Assembly (NCBI GenBank): GCA_034114085.1 | Contig: JAXEWB010000060.1 | Span: 27,145 to 91,144 of the forward strand | Origin: Spiro-02 sp034114085 | GTDB taxonomy: Bacteria > Spirochaetota > Spirochaetia > Sphaerochaetales > Sphaerochaetaceae | Reading direction: 5' to 3' | DNA length: 64,000 nucleotides | In this document: piece after piece, positions 7,931-17,532 of the stretch | How the letters are laid out: every line of letters begins with the position of its first letter | How positions within the stretch are numbered: position 1 is the stretch's first letter | Made by a program: the position numbers and the translations under genes | Notes under the pieces: model-generated | The model's input: the letters and a program-made list of their open reading frames with translations, nothing else | Told to the model about the DNA's origin: nothing | Database searches by the model: none

Positions 7931-7959
7931 ACAGCCACCGCTTTTTAGGCGGTGGCTGT
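7931..7959 (-). terminator. Terminator of pgi
   Basis: An 11-bp perfect stem (ACAGCCACCGC, 7931-7941, with GCGGTGGCTGT, 7949-7959) is preceded on the plus strand by AATAAAAAAA. Read on the minus strand this gives a hairpin followed by a run of T, ending pgi transcription 20-50 nt after its stop codon. Confidence 0.88.
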
Positions 7960-7981
7960 TTTCTAGAAAAAATGGTTGAAA

Positions 7982-9559
7982 CTAGAACAAATCTGCGTAT
8001 GCTTTGAGAATTTCATCACCTTCACATCCTGCGAGGACTTTCTTGGCGAGGACTTTGCCCAGCTGGACGCCCTCCTGGTCGAAGGAGTTGAGATTCCATG
8101 CGAACCCCTGGAACATCACCTTGTTTTCATAATGGGCGAGCAACGCGCCGAGAACTTCCGGTGTGAGCCTGTCGGCGTGAAGCAGCGAAGACCAACGATT
8201 GCCTGCGAACTGCTTGTTCGGGTTTTCGTCATCCTTGCCCCTGGCGAACGCCACTATCTGCGCCACAAGGTTCGCGTCTAGCTTTTCCTGGCTGGTCGAT
8301 CCTGCGGTAGAGATGTCCTTGTTCCGTTGTGACTGCTTGAAACCGATGAACTGCAAGGGGACGACATCGGTTCCCTGATGCAGCAACTGATAGAAGGAAT
8401 GCTGTCCATTGGTCCCTGGCTCACCGAAAATTACCGGGCCGGTAGGGTAGCCGACCGGTTCTCCGTACCGGTTTACATGCTTTCCATTGCTTTCCATGTC
8501 GAGCTGCTGGAGATGCGCGGGGAATCTGCTGAGCGCCTGAGAATACGGCAGGATGGCGGTACAGGGACGGTCGAGGACGTTGCGAAGATACACGCCGATC
8601 AGAGCGTCCATCAACGCCGCGTTTTTGGTGATGTCGGTCTCCAGCGCATTCACGTCGGCGGCGTGTGCGCCGGCGAGCAGCTTGTCAAACGTTTCATACC
8701 CGAGGGCGGTGGAGATGATCACGCCGCCGACGGCGCTGGTCGAAGAATACCGCCCTCCGATGTAGTCATCGATAAAGAATGCGTCCAGAACATCCTTGGA
8801 AGAGGCCAGCGGACTGGTTTTACTCGTTACCGCCACCATATGTTTCGCCGGATCGAGTCCGTCTATTCCCGCATTGGACATGGCTTGGATGACAAGGTCC
8901 CTGTTCGTCAGCGTTTCCTGTGTCGTCCCGCTTTTTGAAACAAGGACGAACAATGAACTTTCAAAATCAAGCTCCTTCAGGACGTCCGCGGCATCATCCG
9001 GATCGACGTTGGAGATGAATCTAGCTTCAAGTTGCCGGATACCTTCGGCTTCCGCCCAACCTTTCAACGCAAGATACAACGCTCTCGGTCCAAGATCGCT
9101 TCCGCCAATTCCGATCTGCACCACCGTCTTGAACAGTTTACCCGTAGAACCAAGAATCTTTCCGTTGCGCACGTCGTCGGAAAACTTCTTGATATGCGCG
9201 AGCTGCCCTTGGTAAAACGCTCCTTTCTCCTCTCCATCGGCCATGACCGTTGCGCCGTCCAGGACGCGTCCTCTGGTAAGCTGGTGCAGGACCAGCCTCT
9301 TTTCTCCCGTATTGATGATTCCCCCGGAAAGCAGGGCCTTGTATTTTGCGATTAGTTCCTGTTCATCGGCAAGCGCCTGCAACAGCTTGATATGGTCTTC
9401 CTCTACCGGCATTGTCGCATATCTATAGGTCAGCCCTGCTCCCGCGGGAATCGCATAAGAACTGATTCTCTGCGGAGTAAGCGCACATTTCAAGCACGTG
9501 GGTTTCGTTTTTGCCAATGCGGAGAACGCGTTGGTTTGGTCTAGGTTATGGTATGTCAT
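7982..9559 (-). CDS. pgi: Glucose-6-phosphate isomerase
   Basis: Interconverts glucose-6-phosphate and fructose-6-phosphate. The 525-residue protein carries SKSGTTQET for phosphate binding, ESNGKHVNRYGEPV, and the family signature GEPGTNGQHSFYQLLHQGTD with catalytic Glu and His. The ATG at 9559 is used because AAGGAG precedes it on the minus strand and homology starts nearby; the frame stays open into the upstream repeats but that extension is not protein-like. It converges on pfkA, so two adjacent glycolytic steps are encoded face to face. Confidence 0.95.
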   Translation of the reverse strand: MTYHNLDQTNAFSALAKTKPTCLKCALTPQRISSYAIPAGAGLTYRYATMPVEEDHIKLLQALADEQELIAKYKALLSGGIINTGEKRLVLHQLTRGRVLDGATVMADGEEKGAFYQGQLAHIKKFSDDVRNGKILGSTGKLFKTVVQIGIGGSDLGPRALYLALKGWAEAEGIRQLEARFISNVDPDDAADVLKELDFESSLFVLVSKSGTTQETLTNRDLVIQAMSNAGIDGLDPAKHMVAVTSKTSPLASSKDVLDAFFIDDYIGGRYSSTSAVGGVIISTALGYETFDKLLAGAHAADVNALETDITKNAALMDALIGVYLRNVLDRPCTAILPYSQALSRFPAHLQQLDMESNGKHVNRYGEPVGYPTGPVIFGEPGTNGQHSFYQLLHQGTDVVPLQFIGFKQSQRNKDISTAGSTSQEKLDANLVAQIVAFARGKDDENPNKQFAGNRWSSLLHADRLTPEVLGALLAHYENKVMFQGFAWNLNSFDQEGVQLGKVLAKKVLAGCEGDEILKAYADLF

Positions 9560-9591
9560 CTCTCTTCTCCTTTCCTTCTCGGAGAATGCAT

Positions 9592-9868
9592 GCGGGGCTT
9601 CGTTGTCGGAACAAGGCCGTACTTGACGTACTGTCCTTGTTCCTTCGCCTAGCCCGGCCTTCATTCTCCTTCGAATGTTTGCGTTATAGGTGATGCGGGG
9701 GCTTCGTTGTCGGAACAAGGCCGTACTTGACGTACTGTCCTTGTTCCTTCGTCTTGCCCGGCCTTCATTCTCCTTCGAATGTTTGCGTTATAGGTGATGC
9801 GGGGCTTCGTTGTCGGAACAAGGCCGTACTGGTGTACTGTCCTTGTTCCTTCGCCTTGCCCGGCCTTT
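9592..9868. repeat. Three tandem copies of a ~103-bp intergenic repeat
   Basis: Units begin at 9592, 9695 and 9799 (GCGGGG...CTTCG), spaced 103 and 104 bp; the third is truncated at about 9868. Each unit contains a hairpin with arms GGAACAAGG and CCTTGTTCC around GTAC-rich inner arms, then a segment that on the minus strand reads GAAGGAGAATGAAG, i.e. a ribosome site plus ATG. Copies are nearly identical: copy 3 differs in the hairpin loop and lacks the distal segment. It resembles a REP-like or gene-5'-end-derived element. The array sits directly upstream of pgi. Sequence from 9869 to 10009 has no gene. Confidence 0.85.
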
Positions 9869-10009
9869 GTGGGCATGTCACGTCGTCCGCACCCGCTCAC
9901 GTACCATGAGTACGCTCGCTGCTTTGCAGCCTAATCCATGCAATGCATAAGAATCTTTTCACGGTTTTCGAATCCGCGGATGAACTCGGCATGATAGCTC
10001 AAAAACCAA

Positions 10010-10064
10010 GTCCCTCTTAAGCAGTGTAGTACAACGAAGAAGTTCTAGGCAATAATAGAGGGAC
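10010..10064 (-). terminator. Possible argR terminator
   Basis: An 8-bp perfect inverted repeat, GTCCCTCT (10010-10017) with AGAGGGAC (10057-10064), is followed on the minus strand by TTGGTTTTTG. The loop is long (39 nt), so confidence is limited, but its place just after the argR stop fits termination. Confidence 0.4.
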
Positions 10065-10087
10065 GCTCGGAAGTTTTTCCGTGAAGA

Positions 10088-10558
10088 TCATTCTTCAATT
10101 GCGGGAATCCTGGTCTTGAAGCTTTCCTGGAGATCTTCTTTTGTCATGCCTTCCCTGAGGATGACGAAGATTGTATCGTCTCCGGCCAACGTTCCGAGTA
10201 TTTCGGGTATCGCCAAGACGTCAAGCGCGATGCCGACGCTGTTCGCATGTCCCGGACGAGTTTTGATTACGCCGAAGTTTCCGCTGAACTCAATAGACAG
10301 GATACCTCTGCGGACATCCTGTATGTAGCTCTTTTCAGATTCGGAAATCAAGTCGTTTTCAGGAAGCGCATAATAATATCCTGACCAGCCATCGGATATC
10401 TTGCCGACCTTGAGCATTTTCAAATCTCTGGACAGGGTCGCCTGGGTTACCGAATACCCCTCTTTGCGCAACATCTCAAGCAACGTATCCTGATTGTCGA
10501 TCCGATTGTTCTTGATCATTTCCTTGACGACCGACAATCTGTTATGACGTTCCCTCAT
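10088..10558 (-). CDS. argR: Arginine repressor ArgR
   Basis: Hexameric, arginine-responsive regulator of arginine metabolism. The 156-aa product has the N-terminal winged helix (NRLSVVKEMIKNNRIDNQ, SVTQATLSRDLKMLKV) and the C-terminal arginine-binding/oligomerisation domain with HANSVGIALDVLAIPEILGT and LAGDDTIFVILRE. No arginine genes adjoin it. Two ARG-box-like palindromes immediately upstream indicate autoregulation. Confidence 0.93.
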   Translation of the reverse strand: MRERHNRLSVVKEMIKNNRIDNQDTLLEMLRKEGYSVTQATLSRDLKMLKVGKISDGWSGYYYALPENDLISESEKSYIQDVRRGILSIEFSGNFGVIKTRPGHANSVGIALDVLAIPEILGTLAGDDTIFVILREGMTKEDLQESFKTRIPAIEE

Positions 10559-10585
10559 GGCTGAGTTCTCCTCATGTCTTAAAAC

Positions 10586-10622
10586 TGGAATATTTATTCA
10601 CTCTGTGCGGATAAATATACAT
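10586..10622 (-). promoter_or_regulatory. Tandem ARG boxes upstream of argR
   Basis: GAATATTTATTC (10588-10599) and, on the opposite strand, GTATATTTATCC (10609-10620) match each other at 10 of 12 positions and fit the ArgR half-site pattern. Their centres are 21 bp apart, exactly the 18 bp plus 3 bp spacing of ArgR-hexamer operators in other bacteria. They lie 30-62 bp before the argR start codon, so ArgR probably represses its own gene. Confidence 0.7.
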
Positions 10623-11005
10623 TACCATGCGGGTAAAAGCAAGGATAAACCTGCTTTTGCTCCAATTCTCATATGGCGCACAATACTATGGGTGATGTTT
10701 TTGTGGTCAATTTGGGTATCAGCCATCAAAGTCCGGTCATAAATGAGAATTTCGGCAAAAACGAGCGTGCCCTCATAAGGCAAGATGCATTCTTCGGCGG
10801 GATGCATTTCTGAATGCATGCTCTTTCTCCGCAAGTGTATGTCTACCTACTGAACTTTCTTTTTGAAAAGTAGGACTAAAAATGCGGTGTTGGCATGATT
10901 TCTTTGTAAATAGCTCTTTGTCAGATAAAACTTTTCTGGTAAAATTCACTTCTGCCAGTACAGAATCATACCGGTTTATGGACTGAATGACGTTGGAAGG
11001 GTTTA
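10623..11005. other. Intergenic region between argR and the SPFH gene
   Basis: No supportable gene. An inverted repeat ATGCATT-TCTG-AATGCAT lies at 10802-10819, with another GATGCATTCTT copy just before it, and could be an operator or REP-like element. The 70-codon minus-strand frame across 10622-10834 has no recognisable protein features. Confidence 0.4.
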
Positions 11006-11017
11006 AAGGGGAATACC

Positions 11018-11893
<876 letters not shown>

Positions 11894-12001
11894 TACAATC
11901 CGAGTATGGGTAATTTTTCCAGACTCTGGCTACTAGACCTCTGGCAGGAATGGTCGTATCATGGATCTATCTGACTTTTGTCCGGTAAGGAGGGCCTAGC
12001 C

Positions 12002-12553
12002 ATGGTCGCATTGTGGATCATTCTTATACTTGTCGTGATCATCGGTCTCTACGCAATCAGTGTACACAATCGCTTGGTGCGTTTGAGAAATCAGGGGGAA
12101 GAGGCGTTCGCCGCGATCGATGCGCACTTAAAACAGCGGTATGATCTGGTGCCGAACTTGGTTGAGACCGTAAAAGGTTACGCCGCGCATGAACGGGAGA
12201 CGTTGACCGCTGTCATAGACGCACGCAACCGCGCCATGTCCGCGACGACTATCTCCGAGAAGGACGCCGCAGACAAGAGCTTCTCCGCGACATTGAAAAG
12301 TCTGTTCGCCTTGGCTGAATCCTATCCCGATCTCAAGGCCAACCAGGGGTTCATCGACTTGCAACGGCAGCTGACGAAGATCGAAGGGGAGTTGCTCAAT
12401 GCACGCAAGTACTACAACGCCGTGATCAAGCAGTTCAACACCGTCGTCGAGGTGTTTCCGTCTTCCCTGTTCGCACGGCTGGGACATTTCGAGAAACAAC
12501 CGTATCTGGCTATCGAAGAAGAAGCCCGCTCCCGCGTGGAAGTGAAGTTCTAG
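12002..12553 (+). CDS. lemA: LemA-family membrane protein
   Basis: 183-residue protein with one N-terminal membrane segment (ALWIILILVVIIGLYAI) followed by a long helical domain. NRLVRLRNQGEEAFAAIDAH, KQRYDLVPNLVETVKGYAAHE and the C-terminal ARKYYNAVIKQFNTVVEVFP are LemA landmarks. The ATG at 12002 follows AAGGAGGG by a good distance; the frame extends to 11978 without better support. LemA is conserved but has no settled biochemical role. It is followed after 8 nt by a DUF2207 protein, a common pairing. Confidence 0.93.
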   Translation: MVALWIILILVVIIGLYAISVHNRLVRLRNQGEEAFAAIDAHLKQRYDLVPNLVETVKGYAAHERETLTAVIDARNRAMSATTISEKDAADKSFSATLKSLFALAESYPDLKANQGFIDLQRQLTKIEGELLNARKYYNAVIKQFNTVVEVFPSSLFARLGHFEKQPYLAIEEEARSRVEVKF

Positions 12554-12561
12554 GAACCGCC

Positions 12562-14454
12562 ATGACCAGACCCGCCAAGACGCTGACCTCCGCCATCCTC
12601 TGCCTGTGCATTATACAGGCTCTTTTCGGGGCTTCTTACGATTATGTCATTGACCGATACCAGATGGATGTGAATGTCGCCGCAGATGGGGTCTACCGGG
12701 TTGATGAAACGATTGATTTTGATTTTCAGACTCCGCGCCATGGTTTTTTCCGTGATATTCCAGTAGGGTATGGCATCCGGCGGGTCAAGGTTTCCGATAT
12801 CCAGGTAAATGCCCCTGTTCAGATTGAGAGGGACAAGAACTACATCTCGCTCCGGATCGGCGATCCCGACCGGACGGTACGAGGGGCTCAACGGTATGAA
12901 ATCTCCTATCTGTATGATACTGGAGACGATGGACATTACGACTACGATGAATTCTACTTCAATCTGGTCGGAGAAGGTTGGGAAGTTCCTATTCAGGACT
13001 TTGAATTCCGTATCGTATTCCCGAAGCCGATAGACACCGACTACATCTTTCTGACCAGAGGCGCGTGGGGTTCTACCGATTCTGTAGACGCCGCATACTC
13101 CATTTCGGACGACAGGACTGTCATTACCGGAAAAGCCGTGTCCCTGAGGCCTGGGGAAGCTCTGACCATGCGCGTGCAGTTGTCCGAAGGGTATTTTTCC
13201 GGGATGCGGCAGATTCATGATTGGACGCCCCTGGCCTGTACGGTATTCCTGATTGTTTCCGCATTGGCCGTCGCCCTTGCGTTCTTCCTCTGGTCCCGAT
13301 GGGGACGGGACGCCGAACCGATCGTCATGGCTCGGTATGAAGCTCCCGATGGACTGACGCCGATGGACGTTGGCTATCTGTCCGACGGGATGGTCGACGA
13401 CAAGGATATCACCGCCATGATCTTCTACTGGGCGGACAAGGGAAATCTGACGATCGCGGAGTCCGGCCGCAAGAAAGATTGCGTCTTTACCCGGCTGAAG
13501 GAGCCTGTGGACGGTAGCCCCCACGAACGGAAACTGTTCCAACAGTTCTTTTCCTGTGGCACGGACGGGGTCGTGACGATGCCTGAGTTGGAAAAGCGGT
13601 TCGGGCAGTATGTCGATGGCGTGAAACAAAGCGTCGCTTCCTATTATACCGGGGACAAGTCCCTGACCGATTCAAAGTCCGTGGGCGTCGCCGTTGGCTG
13701 CGGAACGCTCGCTGTATTGCCCGTGGTCGGTTATGCCGTCGCCATGACGGTCAACTATATGGATGCGGCGACATTGTTGCTTTTGGTCGGCGGTATCGTC
13801 GCCATGTTCGTCGGGTGGCTGTGCGGTTGGTCGCTGATGCGTAAATGGTACCTGCGTTCGCCTGGTTCGAATATCGCGTTGATTTGCGTCTATTGCCTGC
13901 TGTTAGTCGTAGAATATGCTTTTCTGGTAGGCGTTACGTTTGTGTTCAACGGGGATCTGGGTAGCCCCTGGATATTCGCTTGTGCGTTGGTTCAGGTTGT
14001 TTCCATTTCCGTCATCATGTTCCTTTCCTATGTCACCCGCAAGCGGAGCGCCTATGGACAGGAGATGCTGGAACAGGTGCTGGGGTTGAGGGAGTTCATC
14101 GACAAGGTGGAGATGGATCGTCTGCGGACGATGATCGACCATGATCCGATGGTTTTCTACCATGTGCTTTCCTTTGCGATCGTACTTGGTCTTGAAAATA
14201 CCTGGGCAAAGAAGTTCAGCTCAATCACTATCGAGCCGCCGAATTGGTATACCGGTAGTGACCTGGTCTGGGACGCGATGTTCTATAGCGCCTTGTCCCG
14301 CCGGTGGCGGAGTTCTCTCAATACGGCCCGTGCCTCGGCAGCCGGACATGGCGCGAATCCCCGGAATCCTGGAATGCGGTTCGGTGGATCATCTTTCGGT
14401 TCTTCAGGATTCTCCGGCGGCGGGTTCGGTGGCGGTGGTGGTCGCGCTTGGTGA
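12562..14454 (+). CDS. DUF2207 membrane protein
   Basis: 630-residue predicted envelope protein. It starts with a signal peptide (LTSAILCLCIIQALFGAS), then an extracytoplasmic beta-rich domain (about 25-215) with YRVDETIDFDFQTPRHGFFRDIP. A membrane segment (about 220-240), a cytoplasmic part, a cluster of four hydrophobic segments (about 375-490) and the Gly/Ser-rich tail GGSSFGSSGFSGGGFGGGGG follow. This architecture is diagnostic for DUF2207 (YciQ-like). Together with LemA and the SPFH protein it forms a likely envelope unit; function unknown. Confidence 0.85.
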   Translation: MTRPAKTLTSAILCLCIIQALFGASYDYVIDRYQMDVNVAADGVYRVDETIDFDFQTPRHGFFRDIPVGYGIRRVKVSDIQVNAPVQIERDKNYISLRIGDPDRTVRGAQRYEISYLYDTGDDGHYDYDEFYFNLVGEGWEVPIQDFEFRIVFPKPIDTDYIFLTRGAWGSTDSVDAAYSISDDRTVITGKAVSLRPGEALTMRVQLSEGYFSGMRQIHDWTPLACTVFLIVSALAVALAFFLWSRWGRDAEPIVMARYEAPDGLTPMDVGYLSDGMVDDKDITAMIFYWADKGNLTIAESGRKKDCVFTRLKEPVDGSPHERKLFQQFFSCGTDGVVTMPELEKRFGQYVDGVKQSVASYYTGDKSLTDSKSVGVAVGCGTLAVLPVVGYAVAMTVNYMDAATLLLLVGGIVAMFVGWLCGWSLMRKWYLRSPGSNIALICVYCLLLVVEYAFLVGVTFVFNGDLGSPWIFACALVQVVSISVIMFLSYVTRKRSAYGQEMLEQVLGLREFIDKVEMDRLRTMIDHDPMVFYHVLSFAIVLGLENTWAKKFSSITIEPPNWYTGSDLVWDAMFYSALSRRWRSSLNTARASAAGHGANPRNPGMRFGGSSFGSSGFSGGGFGGGGGRAW

Positions 14455-14458
14455 TGCA

Positions 14459-15652
14459 ATGCGTAATAACCGTGTTCTCTCTTTCTGGAAACATGAGCCC
14501 GTGTTGCTCATAGCATTGGTTCTCGCTGTAGTTTCTTCGTTCTTCGTTCCATTTTCGATGTCGGCGTTGATACATGCGGTTGACTGGAAGGTGCTTGGCT
14601 GTCTCGCCTCGTTGATGCTTGTGGTGGCGGGACTGCGCAAACAGGGGGTGTTCGCCCGTTTGGCCGACGCATTGCTTCGGAAAGTCCATGGCGTGCGGGG
14701 AATCGGGTTTTCCTTGGTGTTCCTGACGTTTTTTCTTTCCATGGCGATCACCAACGATGTAGCCTTGATTACGTTCGTGCCATTTACCATGGCTGTATAT
14801 GTTTCCAATGGTACACCGCGGGCGATCCTGCCCGTAGTCGTGTTGCAGACTGTGGCCGCGAATGTCGGTTCGGCGTTGACTCCTGTAGGCAACCCGCAGA
14901 ATCTCTATATCTATAGTCGTTACAGGTTCTCGGCGGGGACGTTCTTCACTACGATGCTTCCGTTCGTGCTTGTCGGAGCCGTATTGCTTGCCATCTGCCT
15001 GTGGGTGATGCTTCATGGCCGCAAGAACACCATTGGGGCTTCGTCCGTGAACGAGAATCCTGTGCCGAACGGCTTGAACGCTTTGAACAACGTCCCGACG
15101 CAGTCTCCGGAAGCGTTTTCCGTGGTTGCGGTCGTCAGATACTGCGTGTTGTTCATAGTCGCCCTCTGCGCGGTTTTTCCCGTTGTCCCCTGGTATGTCG
15201 CCGTCTGCGTCGTCGCCGTGGCGATGCTTCCCGACCATGAGCTGTTCGCGAAGATCGACTGGTCGCTGTTGCTGACGTTCATCGGGTTTTTCGTGTTCAT
15301 CGGCAACTTGTCTTCGATGGAAGACTTGGCCGCATGGTTTGGCCGGTTGCTGGAGGGGCATGTATTCGAGACTTCGTTGTTGGCGAGCCAGATCATCAGC
15401 AACGTTCCCGCCACCTTGCTGCTGTCGCGTTTCACCGAGGACGGGATACAGTTGTTGCTCGGTGTGAACGCCGGTGGATGCGGTACCTTGATCGCAAGCT
15501 TGGCGAGTGTCATTTCCTATAAATATTATGCGGGGTTCCATGTCGGCCATGCCGACCTCGTGCCGGGAGTCGGGCGGTATATGGTCGTATTCACCGTCGT
15601 GAATCTGTTGTTCATCGCCGTATTGTGGGGCTGCCAGGTCGTTATCTGGTAG
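14459..15652 (+). CDS. ArsB/NhaD/SLC13-superfamily ion permease
   Basis: Polytopic inner-membrane transporter of 397 residues with about 10-11 hydrophobic segments. The two repeat signatures are visible: SMAITNDVALITFVPF with NVGSALTPVGNPQNLYIYSR, and ASQIISNVPATLLLSRFTED with the reentrant loop. These fit sodium-coupled anion or Na+/H+ exchangers; citrate, arsenite and proton exchange are all possible, and substrate cannot be assigned. The ATG at 14459 is 4 nt after the DUF2207 stop. The open frame to 14141 overlaps that gene and is not conserved. Confidence 0.8.
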   Translation: MRNNRVLSFWKHEPVLLIALVLAVVSSFFVPFSMSALIHAVDWKVLGCLASLMLVVAGLRKQGVFARLADALLRKVHGVRGIGFSLVFLTFFLSMAITNDVALITFVPFTMAVYVSNGTPRAILPVVVLQTVAANVGSALTPVGNPQNLYIYSRYRFSAGTFFTTMLPFVLVGAVLLAICLWVMLHGRKNTIGASSVNENPVPNGLNALNNVPTQSPEAFSVVAVVRYCVLFIVALCAVFPVVPWYVAVCVVAVAMLPDHELFAKIDWSLLLTFIGFFVFIGNLSSMEDLAAWFGRLLEGHVFETSLLASQIISNVPATLLLSRFTEDGIQLLLGVNAGGCGTLIASLASVISYKYYAGFHVGHADLVPGVGRYMVVFTVVNLLFIAVLWGCQVVIW

Positions 15653-15744
15653 AAGCGCCTTGTGGGGCGGGGTGGACCGGCCGCACAGACCGGAAAAATT
15701 CGATATATGCGCCGGTATGCCGGCACGTGATGGGGAATCGGAAT

Positions 15745-15975
15745 ATGGAACGGGAGAAAATTGAACGCAAACGGATACAACCGGGTCTCTACAGGCATTT
15801 CAAAGGCGGCCTGTACGAGGTGATGGATACTGTCATTGACAGTGAATCGCTCGGCACCATGGTTCTATATCGCCCGCAGGGCTCCTTGGACTGGTGGGTG
15901 CGTCCGTACGACATGTTCATGGGGACGGTAGAACGGAACGGCGTCGTGTACAGACGATTCACGTTCATTGAATAG
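15745..15975 (+). CDS. DUF1653 family protein
   Basis: Small cytoplasmic protein of 76 residues. PGLYRHFKGGLYEVMDTVIDSE, VLYRPQG and WWVRPYDMFMGTVERNGVVYRRF match DUF1653, a beta-rich domain of unknown function. Start at 15745 is chosen because GGGGAA precedes it by 7 nt; 15730 is possible. Confidence 0.8.
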   Translation: MEREKIERKRIQPGLYRHFKGGLYEVMDTVIDSESLGTMVLYRPQGSLDWWVRPYDMFMGTVERNGVVYRRFTFIE

Positions 15976-16126
15976 CGTCGGCGTCTTTCCGATAGGACGG
16001 TGCTTCTTGGGCGGGGTTCCTGTTTCTCTGTCGGAATTGTCGCGGCGTCCGCGGGCTCCCATTTGGAATTTTGTTGGAATCGTCCTCCACCATTCCTGCG
16101 AGCCTGTCTTTTTCCGTCTGCCGTAC

Positions 16127-16795
16127 TCAATGATCGGATTCGGACTGTCGTTTTGTCTTAACGACCAGAAGCATGCCTATGATGGTCGCCGCCGTACCCA
16201 TCAGTATTCCCATGAACCCGTTCGCCGTGGGATGCGCATCCACTTGGTCGGACGCGAAGGACAGAAGCGCTGTCTGCGTCAAGACGAGACTGATCAGGGA
16301 TGCCGCCAGATTGATCATCTTTACCGATTGTCCTGGCAGGGAATGGTTTTTTCTTTCCCGCAGGACGCCGCTGATGTTCAGCCCGATTTCCGCGAATGTG
16401 ATGGCGGCGATTCCAATGGCTACGTATTCGTGGAATACGGTATGTTCGGGAAAGATGAAGAGGCGTAGCGAATACAGGATATAGCAGGCGCTCGCGACGA
16501 TAAGTATCACTCCTGAAAGCCGACAGTACTTCCGCTGGACCGTCTCGTCCTTTTCCGTGAACATCCCCGCGACGGCGAAGCCTTTGGCTATGACCATGCC
16601 GAAGGTATAGCATGCGCTTACACAGGTAAAGAGGGACGGCGATGCGATGCCGATCAGCAGTTTTCCCAATCCAACGAACGCATTCCCCATGCAGGACGCG
16701 CCTGTAATGCGAATCGTCCTCCTGCGTCGCTTGTCCACGGACCGTCCGATCGAAGCATTGGGCTGTTTCAATTGTGTGCGCCACGAGCTGTTCAT
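16127..16795 (-). CDS. Hypothetical multi-pass membrane protein
   Basis: 222 residues after choosing the ATG at 16795, which follows GAGAGAGG on the minus strand. Six hydrophobic segments are apparent, including VSACYTFGMVIAKGFAVAGM, LSGVILIVASACYILYSLRL and FMGILMGTAATIIGMLLVV. The N-terminus is basic (KRRRRTIRI). It resembles small uncharacterised membrane proteins of fermentative bacteria, but no family is confidently recognised. No operon partner. Confidence 0.6.
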   Translation of the reverse strand: MNSSWRTQLKQPNASIGRSVDKRRRRTIRITGASCMGNAFVGLGKLLIGIASPSLFTCVSACYTFGMVIAKGFAVAGMFTEKDETVQRKYCRLSGVILIVASACYILYSLRLFIFPEHTVFHEYVAIGIAAITFAEIGLNISGVLRERKNHSLPGQSVKMINLAASLISLVLTQTALLSFASDQVDAHPTANGFMGILMGTAATIIGMLLVVKTKRQSESDH

Positions 16796-16927
16796 AAAAA
16801 CGCCTCTCTCATGATGTAGGTACGTGTCAAAGATGTTAACGGGATATGAAATGGATGTTTGAGAATTGTAGAACGCATCAGGATATTCTATCATTTATTG
16901 AACAGGACGGCGTTGCATGATATGAAA

Positions 16928-16951
16928 ACGGGATCGATTTCTCGATCCCGT
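16928..16951 (-). terminator. Terminator of the RRM protein gene
   Basis: A perfect 10-bp stem ACGGGATCGA/TCGATCCCGT with a TTTC loop lies 27 nt beyond the stop codon and is followed on the minus strand by TTTTCAT. Confidence 0.75.
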
Positions 16952-16977
16952 CCCATTACTGAGTCTGTCAAATGTGA

Positions 16978-17256
16978 TTAGTCGCGATAATTGCTACGTG
17001 CAGGGCGAGTCTTTGCGATTGCTTCGTTCACGCGAAGATTGCGGCCGCCGAACTCTTTGCCGTCGAGCTGGGAGATAGCGGCTTCCGCAGCGGAATCCTC
17101 TTCGATTTCAACGAAACCGAACCCCTTGGGGCGACGGGTTTCGCGGTCGATGATGATGTTTGCGCTAAGTACGGTACCGAACTGTGCGAACAGGTCCCGA
17201 AGTTCTTCTTCGGTGGTGTTGTAACTCATGTTACCAACGTAAATTTTCTTTGCCAT
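16978..17256 (-). CDS. RRM-type RNA-binding protein
   Basis: 92-residue single RNA-recognition-motif protein. RNP2 is IYVGNM near the N-terminus and RNP1 is KGFGFVEI, both intact; the tail is basic (RPARSNYRD). Bacterial proteins of this type bind RNA and are often induced by cold or used in post-transcriptional control. The ATG at 17256 follows AAGGA. A TTGACA promoter lies about 155 nt upstream, giving a long 5' leader that could itself be regulatory. Confidence 0.92.
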   Translation of the reverse strand: MAKKIYVGNMSYNTTEEELRDLFAQFGTVLSANIIIDRETRRPKGFGFVEIEEDSAAEAAISQLDGKEFGGRNLRVNEAIAKTRPARSNYRD

Positions 17257-17418
17257 AGAAAAGCATCCTTCACAGGCATAATCGCCTGTATGCATTAAAT
17301 TGCTTTAATTGGCGGCATGCTCGAACCAAAACCTGTCTGCGGGAAAGCGACTCAGTAACGCGCAAACGAAAGATAGGAAAAAGAACTAGCTGCAGCGAAC
17401 AAAAACTAAAGCAAATGA

Positions 17419-17447
17419 ACGGTAGCACGGCGTTTTCATCCTGTCAA
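17419..17447 (-). promoter_or_regulatory. Promoter of the RRM protein gene
   Basis: On the minus strand TTGACA (17447-17442) and TACCGT (17424-17419) are separated by 17 nt. The predicted start near 17412 leaves a leader of about 155 nt before the start codon. Confidence 0.55.
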
Positions 17448-17532
17448 CGTCACGACCTCATTAATTTTGCTAAAAAGTCATGAGAAATGATAAATATTGC
17501 TTTTATTACTGTTTGCAGGCATGATAGTCCAC

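Noticed and set aside
9661..9900. Reading frame through the tandem repeats with repeated RITYNANIRRRMKAG
   Set aside because: Protein repeat is a by-product of the DNA repeat; no start context for an expressed protein and the third unit is truncated.
10622..10834. 70-codon minus-strand frame upstream of argR
   Set aside because: Overlaps the ARG boxes and shows no domain or conserved motif.
14318..15550. 410-codon frame antisense to the permease
   Set aside because: His/Arg/Gln-rich composition typical of antisense of a membrane protein gene.
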